64,000 bases of DNA from Pirellulales bacterium (lineage in GTDB: Bacteria > Planctomycetota > Planctomycetia > Pirellulales > DATAWG01), in contig DATAWG010000009.1 in assembly GCA_036267355.1 (NCBI GenBank), positions 1-64,000 of the forward strand, in the 5' to 3' direction. A model generated the notes under the pieces. It ran no database searches. It saw only the letters and a program-made list of their open reading frames with translations, and was not told the DNA's origin. Shown one piece after another: positions 42,912 to 51,811 of this stretch. Each line of letters begins with the position of its first letter. Position 1 is the first letter of the stretch. A program made the position numbers and the translations under genes.

Positions 42912-45272
42912 ATGTCATCCAAGCCGTTTGCCGTCGGTATCGATCTGGGAACGACCTATTCGGTCGTAGCCTATTTGGACGACAAAGGTCGCACGCAGGT
43001 AGTCCGCAACACGGAGGGCGACCTGCTTACCCCCAGTGCGGTCCTGTTCGAAAACACGGAGGTGGTCGTCGGCAAAGAGGCGAAAAAGGCCGCCGCCGTG
43101 CGGTCGGAATCGGTCGCCCAGTTCGTGAAGCGCGACATGGGCAAGAAATCATTCAGCCATCCCATTCATGGCGAAGAACTCCATCCCGAGGTGATCCAAG
43201 CCTGCATCCTGAAAAAACTTAAAGACGACGCGGTCGCGGCCCTCGGCACGAATTTCGAGGTCGTGATCACCGTGCCGGCCTACTTCGATGAGCCGAGGCG
43301 CAAGGCCACGGCCGATGCCGGCGAGATGGCCGGCCTGGCCGTGCTCGATATCGTCAACGAGCCGACGGCCGCCGCGCTCTCTTTCGGCGAGAGCCTCGGG
43401 TATCTCACCACCGAAGGCGAACCGCGGCAGCCGATGAAAGTGCTCGTCTACGATCTCGGCGGCGGCACGTTCGATGTCACGATCCTCGATCTTCGCCCCG
43501 GCGATCTGCGCACCCTGGCCACCGACGGCGACGTGCAGCTCGGCGGCTACGATTGGGACCTGCGGCTGGTGAATTTCGCCGCGGACGAATTCAAGAAGAA
43601 ATATCGCCTCGATCCGCGCGACAGCCCCGCCGCGATGGCTGCCTTGCTGGCCGCCGCCGAAGAAGCCAAACACACGCTCACGGCCCGCCCGAAGACAACG
43701 TTGATGGTTCGCCACGGCGGCCATTCGCTGGAACTCACTGTCACCCGCGAGCAGTTCGAGGAGCTAACCGAAGACCTGCTCGAACGCACCGCCTATACCA
43801 CGCGGCAAGTGCTCGCCGCCACGGGCCTTTCCTGGCAGCAGGTCGATCGTGTGTTGCTCGTCGGCGGAAGCACGCGGATGCCGATGGTGCCGCGCATGAT
43901 CGAGCGGCTTTCCGGCCAAAAGCCCGACCACACGGTGCATCCCGACGAAGCCGTGGCCCGCGGAGCGGCCGTGTTCGCCGGCTATGTGCTGCGCCGCCGC
44001 GACCCGAACGCCAAGCCCACGTTCAAAGTGGTCGATGTCAATGCGCACAGCCTGGGAATCGAGGGGATCGACCAACGCACGATGCGCAAGGAAAACATCG
44101 TGCTCATTAAGCGCAATTCGTCGTTGCCGGCTAAGGTGACCGAGAAATTCGTCACCAAAACGGAAGACCAAATCTCGATCGTGATCTCGGTGCTCGAAGG
44201 TGAAAGCAAGGTGCCCTCGCAATGTTCGCTGATTGGCCGGGCGGTGCTCCGGCATCTTCCCGAGCACTTGCCGAAGGGCTGGCCCGTCGAAGTGACGTAT
44301 GAATATCTCAGCAACGGCCGACTCGACGTGCATGCAAAGATTCCCGGCACCAGCCGGCAGGTCGACCTCGAATTGCAACGCGAGCAATCGATGACCAGCG
44401 AGCGGATCGGCCGCTGGAAAAAGGTCGTCGAAGAGGCAAAGGGTTTCGACGCGTTCGAAGATATGCTCGACGACGTGGTGCTGGCCCACCGCGTGGAAAA
44501 ACGGAAGGACACGCTTTCGCCCAGCGCCCCCGCCTCGGCCATGCAAGGCGCCGGCTCTTTGTCGGGCATTTCGGCTCGCTCGGCCGCGAATCTTCCTGCC
44601 GCTACGGCCGGCCTCCCGCCGGTGACTCCGAGCCGCGACCTATCGGCCGCCGGACGGGCGTTCGGCGCGTTTGCCGACGATGAGAGCGGTGAAGCATCGC
44701 CGTCTGCAGCTCGTGCGTCGTCCGCGGCAACGCAAGCCTTCGGCGGACAGAAGCCCGATAACCCGTCGAAGGCCGGCGTTTCCGCCGGCGCCGGCAGCAA
44801 GGCAAAATCGCCGGCCACGAGAGAATCGCCGGCGAAATCCGAGGCGAAGTCCGAGACCCCGCGTCCGCCGCGTGGCCCGAACAAGCCCATGACGCTTGCG
44901 GAAATCAGCGCCGCGAAGGCCGGCGCGCTCGCCGGCTCGGGCGCCGCGCCGGCAGTGGCTCAAGCGGATGCACGACGTGCGACGGACAGCGTTCCGCGCC
45001 GCGAGCAATCGCTCGGCCCAGGAGCGCGTTGGCTGATGAGCGTCGTCGCGCTCGTGCTTATTTCCGCATTCTCGCTCCTGGTGTGTTACTATGTGTTGGC
45101 ATGGTTCGGGCACATGGGGGGCAATTTTTTGAACCTGCCGCTTCCCGGGCTCCCGCCTGTAAAAGCGGCGCATGCCGCACTTTCGCATGCGGCCGTATCG
45201 CTAAGCCTTCTAACCACTATTTGCCCCATAACAAAAACTAGCCCGAAGCGTTCGCGAGGGAGCGCCACGTAA
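42912..45272 (+). CDS. atypical Hsp70 with C-terminal membrane helix
   Basis: From the ATG at 42912 the 786-residue product has a complete Hsp70 nucleotide-binding domain: FAVGIDLGTTYSVVAYLDD, VITVPAYFDEPRRKATADAG, VYDLGGGTFDVTILDL and LLVGGSTRMPMVPRM. A substrate-binding beta subdomain follows (about residues 390-530). The usual helical lid is cut to a short stub. A low-complexity Ala/Ser/Pro/Lys linker of about 170 residues follows, then one transmembrane helix (WLMSVVALVLISAFSLLVCY). The last residues (SPKRSRGSA) are encoded by a family A repeat. It resembles membrane-tethered DnaK-like proteins rather than housekeeping DnaK. No dnaJ or grpE is adjacent. Confidence 0.9.
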   Translation: MSSKPFAVGIDLGTTYSVVAYLDDKGRTQVVRNTEGDLLTPSAVLFENTEVVVGKEAKKAAAVRSESVAQFVKRDMGKKSFSHPIHGEELHPEVIQACILKKLKDDAVAALGTNFEVVITVPAYFDEPRRKATADAGEMAGLAVLDIVNEPTAAALSFGESLGYLTTEGEPRQPMKVLVYDLGGGTFDVTILDLRPGDLRTLATDGDVQLGGYDWDLRLVNFAADEFKKKYRLDPRDSPAAMAALLAAAEEAKHTLTARPKTTLMVRHGGHSLELTVTREQFEELTEDLLERTAYTTRQVLAATGLSWQQVDRVLLVGGSTRMPMVPRMIERLSGQKPDHTVHPDEAVARGAAVFAGYVLRRRDPNAKPTFKVVDVNAHSLGIEGIDQRTMRKENIVLIKRNSSLPAKVTEKFVTKTEDQISIVISVLEGESKVPSQCSLIGRAVLRHLPEHLPKGWPVEVTYEYLSNGRLDVHAKIPGTSRQVDLELQREQSMTSERIGRWKKVVEEAKGFDAFEDMLDDVVLAHRVEKRKDTLSPSAPASAMQGAGSLSGISARSAANLPAATAGLPPVTPSRDLSAAGRAFGAFADDESGEASPSAARASSAATQAFGGQKPDNPSKAGVSAGAGSKAKSPATRESPAKSEAKSETPRPPRGPNKPMTLAEISAAKAGALAGSGAAPAVAQADARRATDSVPRREQSLGPGARWLMSVVALVLISAFSLLVCYYVLAWFGHMGGNFLNLPLPGLPPVKAAHAALSHAAVSLSLLTTICPITKTSPKRSRGSAT
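45238..45264. repeat. family A core forming the 3' end of the first hsp70 gene
   Basis: The core actagcccgaagcgttcgcg with agggagcgc matches the first half of the long family A elements. Its codons give the product's final residues, and the stop codon (45270-45272) lies just after it. Confidence 0.7.
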
Positions 45273-45377
45273 GTCCCAATTGTTTCAGCCGCACGTCGCG
45301 GTTTTGAATCGAAGTTCGTGGCAAGTTCGCTGAGTTTGCAAGTTTCGATTGAAACAGAGAAGAGAAAAGTCGCTTCC

Positions 45378-46982
45378 ATGAGCAGTCCCATCACTACTCC
45401 GCTCGCTACGCCCTCCGCAATTCAGCGCAATAAGACGGTGCCGGCCGTCGGCATCGACTTGGGCACGACCTATTCCGTGGTCGCCTATCTCGACGATACA
45501 GGCCGGCCCGTCACGATCGTCAATTCCGAGGGCGACCTGCTAACGCCCAGCGCCGTGCTGTTCGACGGCGACAACACGGTGATCGGCAAGGAAGCGATCA
45601 AAGCCGTTTCGTCCGAGGCCGACCATGTGGCCGAGTGCGCGAAGCGCGATTTGGGCGAGCGAACCTATCATCGCGTGATCGAGGGCCGCCGCTATCCGCC
45701 CGAAGCGATCCAAGCGTGGGTGCTCTATAAGGTGCGCATGGATGCCGAGCGGCAGCTTGGAAAGATTTCGAAAGTGGTTATCACGGTGCCGGCCTATTTC
45801 GACGAAGTCCGCCGCAAGGCCACCCAAGACTCCGGCTACATGGCCGGCCTGGAAGTGCTCGACATCATCAACGAGCCCACGGCCGCCGCCGTCGCGTTTG
45901 GTTTTCAGCAAGGCTTCTTGAATGCCCAGGGAGCGGCCGTCAAATCGCAAAAAATCCTGGTCTACGATCTGGGCGGCGGCACGTTTGACGTGACCGTGAT
46001 GGAGATCGCCGGCACGAAATTCGCGGCCTTGGCAACCGACGGCGATGTGCGCCTCGGCGGACGCGATTTCGACCAACGCATCATGGATTTCGTCGCCGAA
46101 GAGTTCTTGCGGCAGCATAAAGTCGATCCCCGCGAAGAGGCCAATGCGGCCGGTCGGCTGTGGCGCGAATGCGAAGACGCCAAGCGCACGCTCTCCGCCC
46201 GTTCCAAAGCCGCGGTAAGCTTCGACTACAAGGGAGCGGCGGTGCGGACCGAGATTTCACGCGATAAATACGAGGAAATCACCTACGATCTGCTCGACCG
46301 CACCCGCTTCACCACCAAGCAAACACTCCAAGCCGCCGGCTGCACCTGGGCCGACATCGACCGCGTCTTGCTCGTCGGCGGCTCATCGCGAATGCCGATG
46401 GTTCGCAAGATGCTTCATGAGCTGTCGGGCAAGGAACCCGACGTTTCCGTGTCGGCCGACGAAGCCGTTGCCCACGGCGCCGCGTTGCACGCCGGCATCT
46501 GCCTGGCGCGCACGCAGGGCAACCGAGTGCCGTTTCAGATCCGCAACGTCAATTCGCATAGCCTCGGCGTCGTGGCCACCGACGGCAAGACCGGCCGCAA
46601 GCGCAACGCGATCCTGATTCCCCGCAATACGGCATTGCCCGTCACTGCCAAACGAGTTTTCAAAACCTCGCAGGCCAAGCAGCGGTCGATCTTGGTGCAG
46701 ATCGTCGAGGGGGAGAGCGCATCGCCGGAAGATTGCTCGCAGCTGGGAAAATGCGTCGTCCGCGATCTGCCGCCCAACCTACCGGCAGACACGCCGATCG
46801 AAGTGCAATTCCGCTACGCCGACAACGGCCGGCTGGGCATCGGCGTGAAAGTGGTCGGCACCGATCTCGAATTGAAGCACGAGATCAATCGCGAAAACAG
46901 CCTTACGCCCGACCAACTCGAAACGTGGCGCCAATACATTTCGGGCACCACCGCCCAAACGCAAGCGGCGCAATTGATGTAG
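45378..46982 (+). CDS. second Hsp70-family protein (DnaK-like, lidless)
   Basis: The ATG at 45378 (MSSPITTPLATPS) is preferred over a GTG 60 bases upstream. The 534-residue product has a full Hsp70 nucleotide-binding domain: VGIDLGTTYSVVAYLDD, VITVPAYFDEVRRKATQDSG, VYDLGGGTFDVTVMEIAG and LLVGGSSRMPMVRKMLHELS. A beta substrate-binding subdomain follows (RSILVQIVEGESASPEDCSQ, VQFRYADNGRLGIGVKV). It stops right after NREN-SLTPDQLETWRQYIS, without the helical lid of about 100 residues and without any membrane helix. It is a tandem paralog of the preceding gene (105-base gap), and similar LGTTYSVVAYLDD openings support a common origin. The pair may act together, one membrane-bound and one soluble. 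Confidence 0.9.
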   Translation: MSSPITTPLATPSAIQRNKTVPAVGIDLGTTYSVVAYLDDTGRPVTIVNSEGDLLTPSAVLFDGDNTVIGKEAIKAVSSEADHVAECAKRDLGERTYHRVIEGRRYPPEAIQAWVLYKVRMDAERQLGKISKVVITVPAYFDEVRRKATQDSGYMAGLEVLDIINEPTAAAVAFGFQQGFLNAQGAAVKSQKILVYDLGGGTFDVTVMEIAGTKFAALATDGDVRLGGRDFDQRIMDFVAEEFLRQHKVDPREEANAAGRLWRECEDAKRTLSARSKAAVSFDYKGAAVRTEISRDKYEEITYDLLDRTRFTTKQTLQAAGCTWADIDRVLLVGGSSRMPMVRKMLHELSGKEPDVSVSADEAVAHGAALHAGICLARTQGNRVPFQIRNVNSHSLGVVATDGKTGRKRNAILIPRNTALPVTAKRVFKTSQAKQRSILVQIVEGESASPEDCSQLGKCVVRDLPPNLPADTPIEVQFRYADNGRLGIGVKVVGTDLELKHEINRENSLTPDQLETWRQYISGTTAQTQAAQLM

Positions 46983-47102
46983 TCCGGATTGCAAACCGTC
47001 GGGTGGCCGAATGGTAGAATTCATCGATTGGGGTCGTCGCGCGATCCTGGGCTGGCCCGTCAGCGGTTGCACGCGGCAGGCAAATCTTGGAGGAATGCAG
47101 AA

Positions 47103-47717
47103 ATGGCGACCTTGATTACCGATCCCGAACTGGAGCAGCGCGTTCGTACCGAGCGGGCGGGATGGGGAATTGATCGTTACGACGAGGTTTGGGATGGGAC
47201 GTACATGCTGACGCCGTTGCCGAACCTGGAACATGCGGAAATTCAAACGAAGTTCGTGGCCGTTTTTCGAGCCGCTTTGGGGTTCGAGGGTCCGGCCCAT
47301 GTCTACGGCGGCATCAATATCAGCGATCGCGCCGAAGACTGGCTTGGAAACTATCGCTGCCCCGACGCGGCGATCGTCTTGCCCGGCAATCCAGGCCGAA
47401 ACTGCGGCGCGTACTTCCTTGGCGGGCCGGATTTCGTCGTTGAGATCGTGAGTCCACACGACAAAAGCCGCGATAAGATCGCTTTTTACGAGAGCCTCGG
47501 CGTGCGCGAGTTCCTGGTCGTCGATCGCAATCCTTGGATGTTGGAACTTTACCGACTGCGCGACGGGCGATTGGAATTGGTTGGCCAATCGCGGCTGGAG
47601 CGGGCCAATTTGCTTGCGAGCACGGTGTTGCCGGTGACGTTGCGGTTGACGCCCGGCAGCCCACGGCCGCGAATCGACGTGCGCCACGCCGACGGCCTGC
47701 AGCATTGGCTGGTATGA
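47103..47717 (+). CDS. Uma2-family (DUF820) restriction-endonuclease-fold protein
   Basis: A GGAGG sequence lies just upstream of the ATG at 47103. The 204-residue product matches the Uma2/DUF820 fold. Opening residues include DEVWDGTYMLTPLPNLEHAE. The PD-(D/E)xK-like core has Asp88 in RCPDAAIVLPG and Glu114 in DFVVEIVSPHDKSRDK, with Lys121 or Lys125, followed by the family's KIAFYESLGVREFLVVD. These small nuclease-like proteins are abundant in cyanobacteria and planctomycetes. Their role is not established. It follows the Hsp70 pair by 120 bases on the same strand. Confidence 0.88.
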   Translation: MATLITDPELEQRVRTERAGWGIDRYDEVWDGTYMLTPLPNLEHAEIQTKFVAVFRAALGFEGPAHVYGGINISDRAEDWLGNYRCPDAAIVLPGNPGRNCGAYFLGGPDFVVEIVSPHDKSRDKIAFYESLGVREFLVVDRNPWMLELYRLRDGRLELVGQSRLERANLLASTVLPVTLRLTPGSPRPRIDVRHADGLQHWLV

Positions 47718-47957
47718 CGCGGGCGAAGTATGCCGAACAGATCGGGCATGTTTTCTGTCCGCCCTGATGGCGATATTCGGAAGGCCACCCAATTTGGCGG
47801 CAAACCGATCGTTCGTGGCCGTCGCTTGGCGGTCGAAAGGGGGCCATTGTTACCATGGAGGCAGCGCGTGTCCGCATCCGGCCTCCGAACAGCTGATTTC
47901 CAAAGCTCGGCAAGCGGTTGAACCAACGCGTGCCTGCTTGGATGCTCCTCTCTTCCA

Positions 47958-48989
47958 TCACCCGCCGGCCGGTTCCTGCTGCGTAATGCAATGAAACGCC
48001 CCCAGCCCCCACACCAAATCGCGGGCCGGCAGCGGCACGATCCGCCGGTCTTTCAGCACGCCCCCCAATATCTCCACCGCTTCGGCATCGGCCGGATCGC
48101 CGAATTGCGGCACGACCGCAATCCCATTCGCGAGATAAAAGTTGCAATAGCTGGCCGGCAATCGCTGGCCGTCGTAGACAATCGGCCGCGGCATCGGCAG
48201 TGGCACGACTTCGAGCGGTTGGTCATCGGCGTCGGTGAACGACCGCAGTCGCCGCAGGTTTTCATCCAGCGACGCAAAATTTTCATCCCGCGGATTCTCT
48301 TCCACCGCCGCGACAACGGTTCTCGGCCCGACGAAGCGGGCCAATTCGTCGATATGGCCGTCGGTGTCGTCGCCGGCGATCCCGCGGCCGAGCCACAGCA
48401 CTTTTCGCGCTCCCAAGAATTCGTACAACCGCCGCTCGATCTGCCCGCGCGAAAGCTGCGGATTCCGATTCGGATTGAGCAGGCATTCTTCGGTCGTCAG
48501 CAGCGTGCCGCGGCCGTCGACGTCGATCGCGCCCCCTTCCAAGATCATGTCGGGCTCGTGGCAGATTCGACCGGTCTCGCGGGCAATCAAGCGGCCGAGG
48601 GCGTCGTCGTTCGCATACGGCGGATATTTGCCGCCCCATGCGTTGTAGCCCCAATCGATCAAAGTTGGCGGAGAACCAGGCGGGCCGACCAAAAACGTCG
48701 GACCGGAATCGCGAATCCAAGCATCGTCGGTCGCGATCTCGTGCAGCGTGACATTCGCAATCCCCGCAAGCAGCGCGCGAGCTTGCAGCATCGGGTGCCC
48801 GCCGGCCAACACGTGCACTGCTTCGACCGCGGCCAATGTTCGCACCAGTTGCACATAGAGGTGCGGGATCGGCTCGAACTTCCCCGGCCATGTCGCCAGC
48901 CGATGCGGCCAAGAGAGCCACGTGGCGGCGTGCGGCTCCCATTCGGCCGGCATGCGATATCGAGACAATGAAAATTCTGCGCTCGCCAT
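47958..48989 (-). CDS. aguA: agmatine deiminase (peptidyl-arginine-deiminase family)
   Basis: The ATG at 48989 (MASAEFSLSRYRMPAEWEPH) is preferred; the family's conserved MPAEWEPHxxTWLSWPH opening follows at once. The 343-residue product shows the catalytic features of the guanidine-modifying superfamily. These include WIRDSGPTFLVG, WGYNAWGGKYPPYANDD, a second Asp-rich region GIAGDDTDGHIDELARFVG, NFYLANGIAVVPQFGDPAD, and the C-terminal catalytic Cys in GAFHCITQQEPAG. The enzyme converts agmatine to N-carbamoylputrescine, feeding putrescine synthesis. No aguB gene is adjacent. Confidence 0.92.
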   Translation of the reverse strand: MASAEFSLSRYRMPAEWEPHAATWLSWPHRLATWPGKFEPIPHLYVQLVRTLAAVEAVHVLAGGHPMLQARALLAGIANVTLHEIATDDAWIRDSGPTFLVGPPGSPPTLIDWGYNAWGGKYPPYANDDALGRLIARETGRICHEPDMILEGGAIDVDGRGTLLTTEECLLNPNRNPQLSRGQIERRLYEFLGARKVLWLGRGIAGDDTDGHIDELARFVGPRTVVAAVEENPRDENFASLDENLRRLRSFTDADDQPLEVVPLPMPRPIVYDGQRLPASYCNFYLANGIAVVPQFGDPADAEAVEILGGVLKDRRIVPLPARDLVWGLGAFHCITQQEPAGG

Positions 48990-49387
48990 GCAGTTCTGTT
49001 TCTTGTTTATCCGCCGCCATACGCCGCCTCGGCGCGCCGTTTCCTCGGCCGGACCTTTATCGAACAGAAGCGAAGTGTGCAACACAAATTAGCGCCAGCC
49101 CCTCGGCCTGCCTAGAGGAAAACTAAAAAAATCGCAGCCTCTCCGTGTGCCGTCGAACGTAGTAGGCATACTCCGTATGCCGTCGGCGATGCTCTGTGCG
49201 CAGCGCACGGCGGGAGGCAGACGGCACACGGAGCGTGCCTGCTACGTTGGCGCCTTCGGGCTCGATAAAGGCATCGGCGCCCACAGCGCGGTCGGCGCCC
49301 TGGCATTGTGGGGAAATATCGCCGTGGAAATCGAAGCAATCTTCGAAATCAAAGCGGCGTGGCACGCGGCCGGAAGGCCGCGCTGTG
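48990..49387. other. 400-base spacer with a family B element
   Basis: No gene is supported. The family B element at 49158-49247 and a further partial copy of its core just before it (about 49139-49156) occupy the middle. The remainder is unremarkable. Confidence 0.45.
49158..49247. repeat. family B element, copy 2
   Basis: The left arm acgtagtaggcatactccgt with atgccgtc and the inverted right arm gacggcacacggagcgtgcc with tgctacgt pair over about 28 bp, with changes such as the TA/GC swap in the middle. An extra half core (ctccgtgtgccgtcg) directly precedes it. Confidence 0.8.
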
Positions 49388-50545
49388 TTACACGATCGAA
49401 TCGAGCGCTCGCGCGAACTCGGAAAGCGGAAATTGGATTTCCGGCGGGCGATCCGGAAACGTGCGGTCGGCAGCGATCCGCTGGGCGTTTTTCAAGAGCC
49501 GGCTGGAAACCGCCGCCGCATCCAGCACCACGAGGACCTGGCATTCCGCGGCGCCGCTGAAGCGCCCTTCGCCCGGCAGGAAAAGCAGTTCGACTTCCGC
49601 TCGGCCGAACCGGGACGCGGCCGCGGGATCGAGCGAGAAAAGCGATTTCGCGTCCAGCCCTGCCTGCCGGCAAATCGCTTCGGCTTGCTCAGGCCGTGCC
49701 GGCCGACCGGCCACGCCAATCTTCAAATCGCCGAGCGGGCGACGCGTCAGACCGTTGCGGCAGCGCGTCAGCCATGCCGGGCGAAGAAAATACGGCGCGT
49801 TCGCTCCGTCGCGCCAACGCTTGGTGATCGAGGTCTCGCGCGGGTGCCAGAGGTGCACCAGCCGCGTGTAGGGCATGATCGATTCGAGCCGCACGCCGGC
49901 CCGGCGGAGCCGCCGGCCAAGATCGTCGTCTTCGGCCCCCCAGTTCTTGAAGTTTTCATCGAATCCGTTGACACGCTCGAAATCGCTCCGCCAAATGCCG
50001 ACGTTGTTCGACACCAGTTTCGGCTTTCTCGAATGCCGAACAAACGTATACAGGCGGTGTTTGAAGTGCCGGCGATTGATGCGGCGGCGTTCCTCGTCGA
50101 GATTCCACTCCAAAAAATCTCCCCGCTCGGCTCCGACTTCGCTGAGCGTCGCCGAAAGCGCTTCGTCGGCCCGGTGGCAATCGCCGAGCATGGCGCTGCC
50201 GGGCTTGCGATGGGCCAGGTGAATCGCGACGTGGTCGGGAGGCAACACACAATCGCCGTCGATGAACAGAATATAGGGGGCCCCGGTAGCGCGGGCACCG
50301 TCGTTGCGGCTTCGCGACGGGTGATAAACCAGATGCTCGTGCGTGGTGAACAACAGTGGAAAGCCGACCCGGCGGCGAAACTCTTCGACCACCGCGGGCG
50401 TTTCATCGGTCGAGCCGTCGTCGGTCACGACGACTTCCATCCGCCCCTCGACGCCCCGCTGGCCGGCGATCGACGCCAGCGCTCGCCGCAAATGCCACGG
50501 CTTCTGATACGTCGTCACCGAGAGTGCAATTTCCGGCCCCGCCAT
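49388..50545 (-). CDS. glycosyltransferase family 2 protein
   Basis: The ATG at 50545 (MAGPEIALSVTTYQKPWHLR) fits the domain start; another ATG five codons upstream is possible. The 385-residue protein has a GT-A fold of family 2: LSVTTYQKPWHLRRALASI, VVVTDDGSTDETPAVVEEF, a metal-binding DxD in ILFIDGDCVLPPDHV, and an acceptor loop with NNVGIWRSDFERVNGFDENF and NWGAEDDDLGRRLRRAGV. The C-terminal 100 residues are not conserved in an obvious way. It is likely to add a sugar to a cell-surface glycan. It is followed upstream (same strand) by a second family-2 glycosyltransferase. Confidence 0.88.
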   Translation of the reverse strand: MAGPEIALSVTTYQKPWHLRRALASIAGQRGVEGRMEVVVTDDGSTDETPAVVEEFRRRVGFPLLFTTHEHLVYHPSRSRNDGARATGAPYILFIDGDCVLPPDHVAIHLAHRKPGSAMLGDCHRADEALSATLSEVGAERGDFLEWNLDEERRRINRRHFKHRLYTFVRHSRKPKLVSNNVGIWRSDFERVNGFDENFKNWGAEDDDLGRRLRRAGVRLESIMPYTRLVHLWHPRETSITKRWRDGANAPYFLRPAWLTRCRNGLTRRPLGDLKIGVAGRPARPEQAEAICRQAGLDAKSLFSLDPAAASRFGRAEVELLFLPGEGRFSGAAECQVLVVLDAAAVSSRLLKNAQRIAADRTFPDRPPEIQFPLSEFARALDSIV

Positions 50546-50711
50546 CCTGCATCCTCTCACTTAAGGCTGTGAGGCTTGAGACGATGAGGCTTGAGGTCGG
50601 AAGAGAAGTCGTACGCTCCCTCACTCCGCCCCATTTCCCCGTCGCTGCATCCCTGCATCACCGCAACTCTGCATCGCCGCGTCTCCGCGTCTCCGCGCGC
50701 TGTCTTCGTCA

Positions 50712-51518
50712 TCACGCCGCCACCCGCTCGGCATCGATTTCCGGATCGGGTTGCGGCAGCGCGTGTTCGAGTTCCCACAGCCGGGCCTGCTTCAGAAAAC
50801 TCGTGAAGGCGGTAATCATGCAGACTTGCAAGCCGGCCAGGCCGTCGAGAAAACCGAGCCGCAACACATACAACTGCAAGAACCGCAGCGGAACGCGAAA
50901 CAACATGCTGCCCAACGTTGCCGTCCGGCCGCGATCGCGCAGGTCTTGAGCGCCGAGCCGCGTGTAGTGGGCCAGCTTGGCCAGATAGCGATCGTAATTC
51001 CAAACCGGATAATGGATCAGTTGATTTTGCAGCCGGCCCGCTCGCTCCGGGGCGACATCCATCGCCTCATGCACGCGGCGCCGCGTGTAGCGGCACGGGT
51101 CGCGGCGAAACAGCCGCAGCACCGCGTCGCTATCCCAGCCGCAATGTCGAATCCGATGCCCCATGAAATAATTTTCACGGCCGATCCAATAGCCGTCCAA
51201 CTCTTGCGGCTCGCGCGCCAGCACGCCGCGGATTTCGCTGGCCAGCCCGGCCGCGATGCGTTCATCGGCATCGAGCACCAACACCCACGGATGCAGCGCT
51301 TGCGGTATGGCCCAATTCTTGAAATCGGAAAAATCGATCAACTCGCGCTGAATCAGCCGGCAACCCCCGATGCGGGCAACAATATCGAGCGTGCCATCGG
51401 TCGAGCCCGAATCGGCGACCAGAATTTCATCGGCGATCGCGCGCGCGGACTCGATGCACGGGCGAATATTCATCCGCTCGTTCTTCGCCGGGATCAGAAC
51501 CGTGAGCTTTGCCGGCAT
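50712..51518 (-). CDS. glycosyltransferase family 2 protein (WaaE/KdtX-like)
   Basis: The ATG at 51518 (MPAKLTVLIPAKNE) is preferred over 51575. The 268-residue product matches the short GT2 group of lipopolysaccharide core enzymes. Motifs are LTVLIPAKNERMNIRPCIES, VADSGSTDGTLDIV, DFSDFKNWAIPQALHPWVLV, the DxD-type LDADERIAAGLASEI, and YTRRRVHEAMDVA. This group often transfers glucose or heptose to the inner core of lipid A-linked glycans in Gram-negative bacteria, so a surface-glycan role is likely. It forms a two-gene unit with the following glycosyltransferase (166-base gap). Confidence 0.9.
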   Translation of the reverse strand: MPAKLTVLIPAKNERMNIRPCIESARAIADEILVADSGSTDGTLDIVARIGGCRLIQRELIDFSDFKNWAIPQALHPWVLVLDADERIAAGLASEIRGVLAREPQELDGYWIGRENYFMGHRIRHCGWDSDAVLRLFRRDPCRYTRRRVHEAMDVAPERAGRLQNQLIHYPVWNYDRYLAKLAHYTRLGAQDLRDRGRTATLGSMLFRVPLRFLQLYVLRLGFLDGLAGLQVCMITAFTSFLKQARLWELEHALPQPDPEIDAERVAA

Positions 51519-51651
51519 GCGAGAGTGATCGAGTTTTTGCAATAAATCGCTGGGAACGCCCGGGAAAGATACCAACCCGCGCCGTCGCCGACCAATAGCA
51601 ATCCGGGAACCGAAGCTGGCGTGGCTGCCCGGCTTAGTTTCTTACCTATGA

Positions 51652-51740
51652 ACTTCTCCACAGACCCCGCTTCCTTTGCGGGAGAGGGCAAGGGTGAGGG
51701 GTTCGAAAAGCGGGGATAATTTTTCGGCCGAGCCTTAGCT
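51652..51740. repeat. family D element, copy 2 (opposite orientation)
   Basis: It contains gcgggagagggcaagggtga, ggggttcgaaaagcggggat and aatttttcggccgag, the reverse complement of the arrangement at 31245-31328 and 54747-54840. It lies between catalase and the glycosyltransferase pair. Confidence 0.7.
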
Positions 51741-51811
51741 TCGCCGCCTGAAGCGGAACCGACTGCTGGATTCGACGCTTGCAACTGTGCTGCGCCGCAC
51801 GGGCGAAAGAA

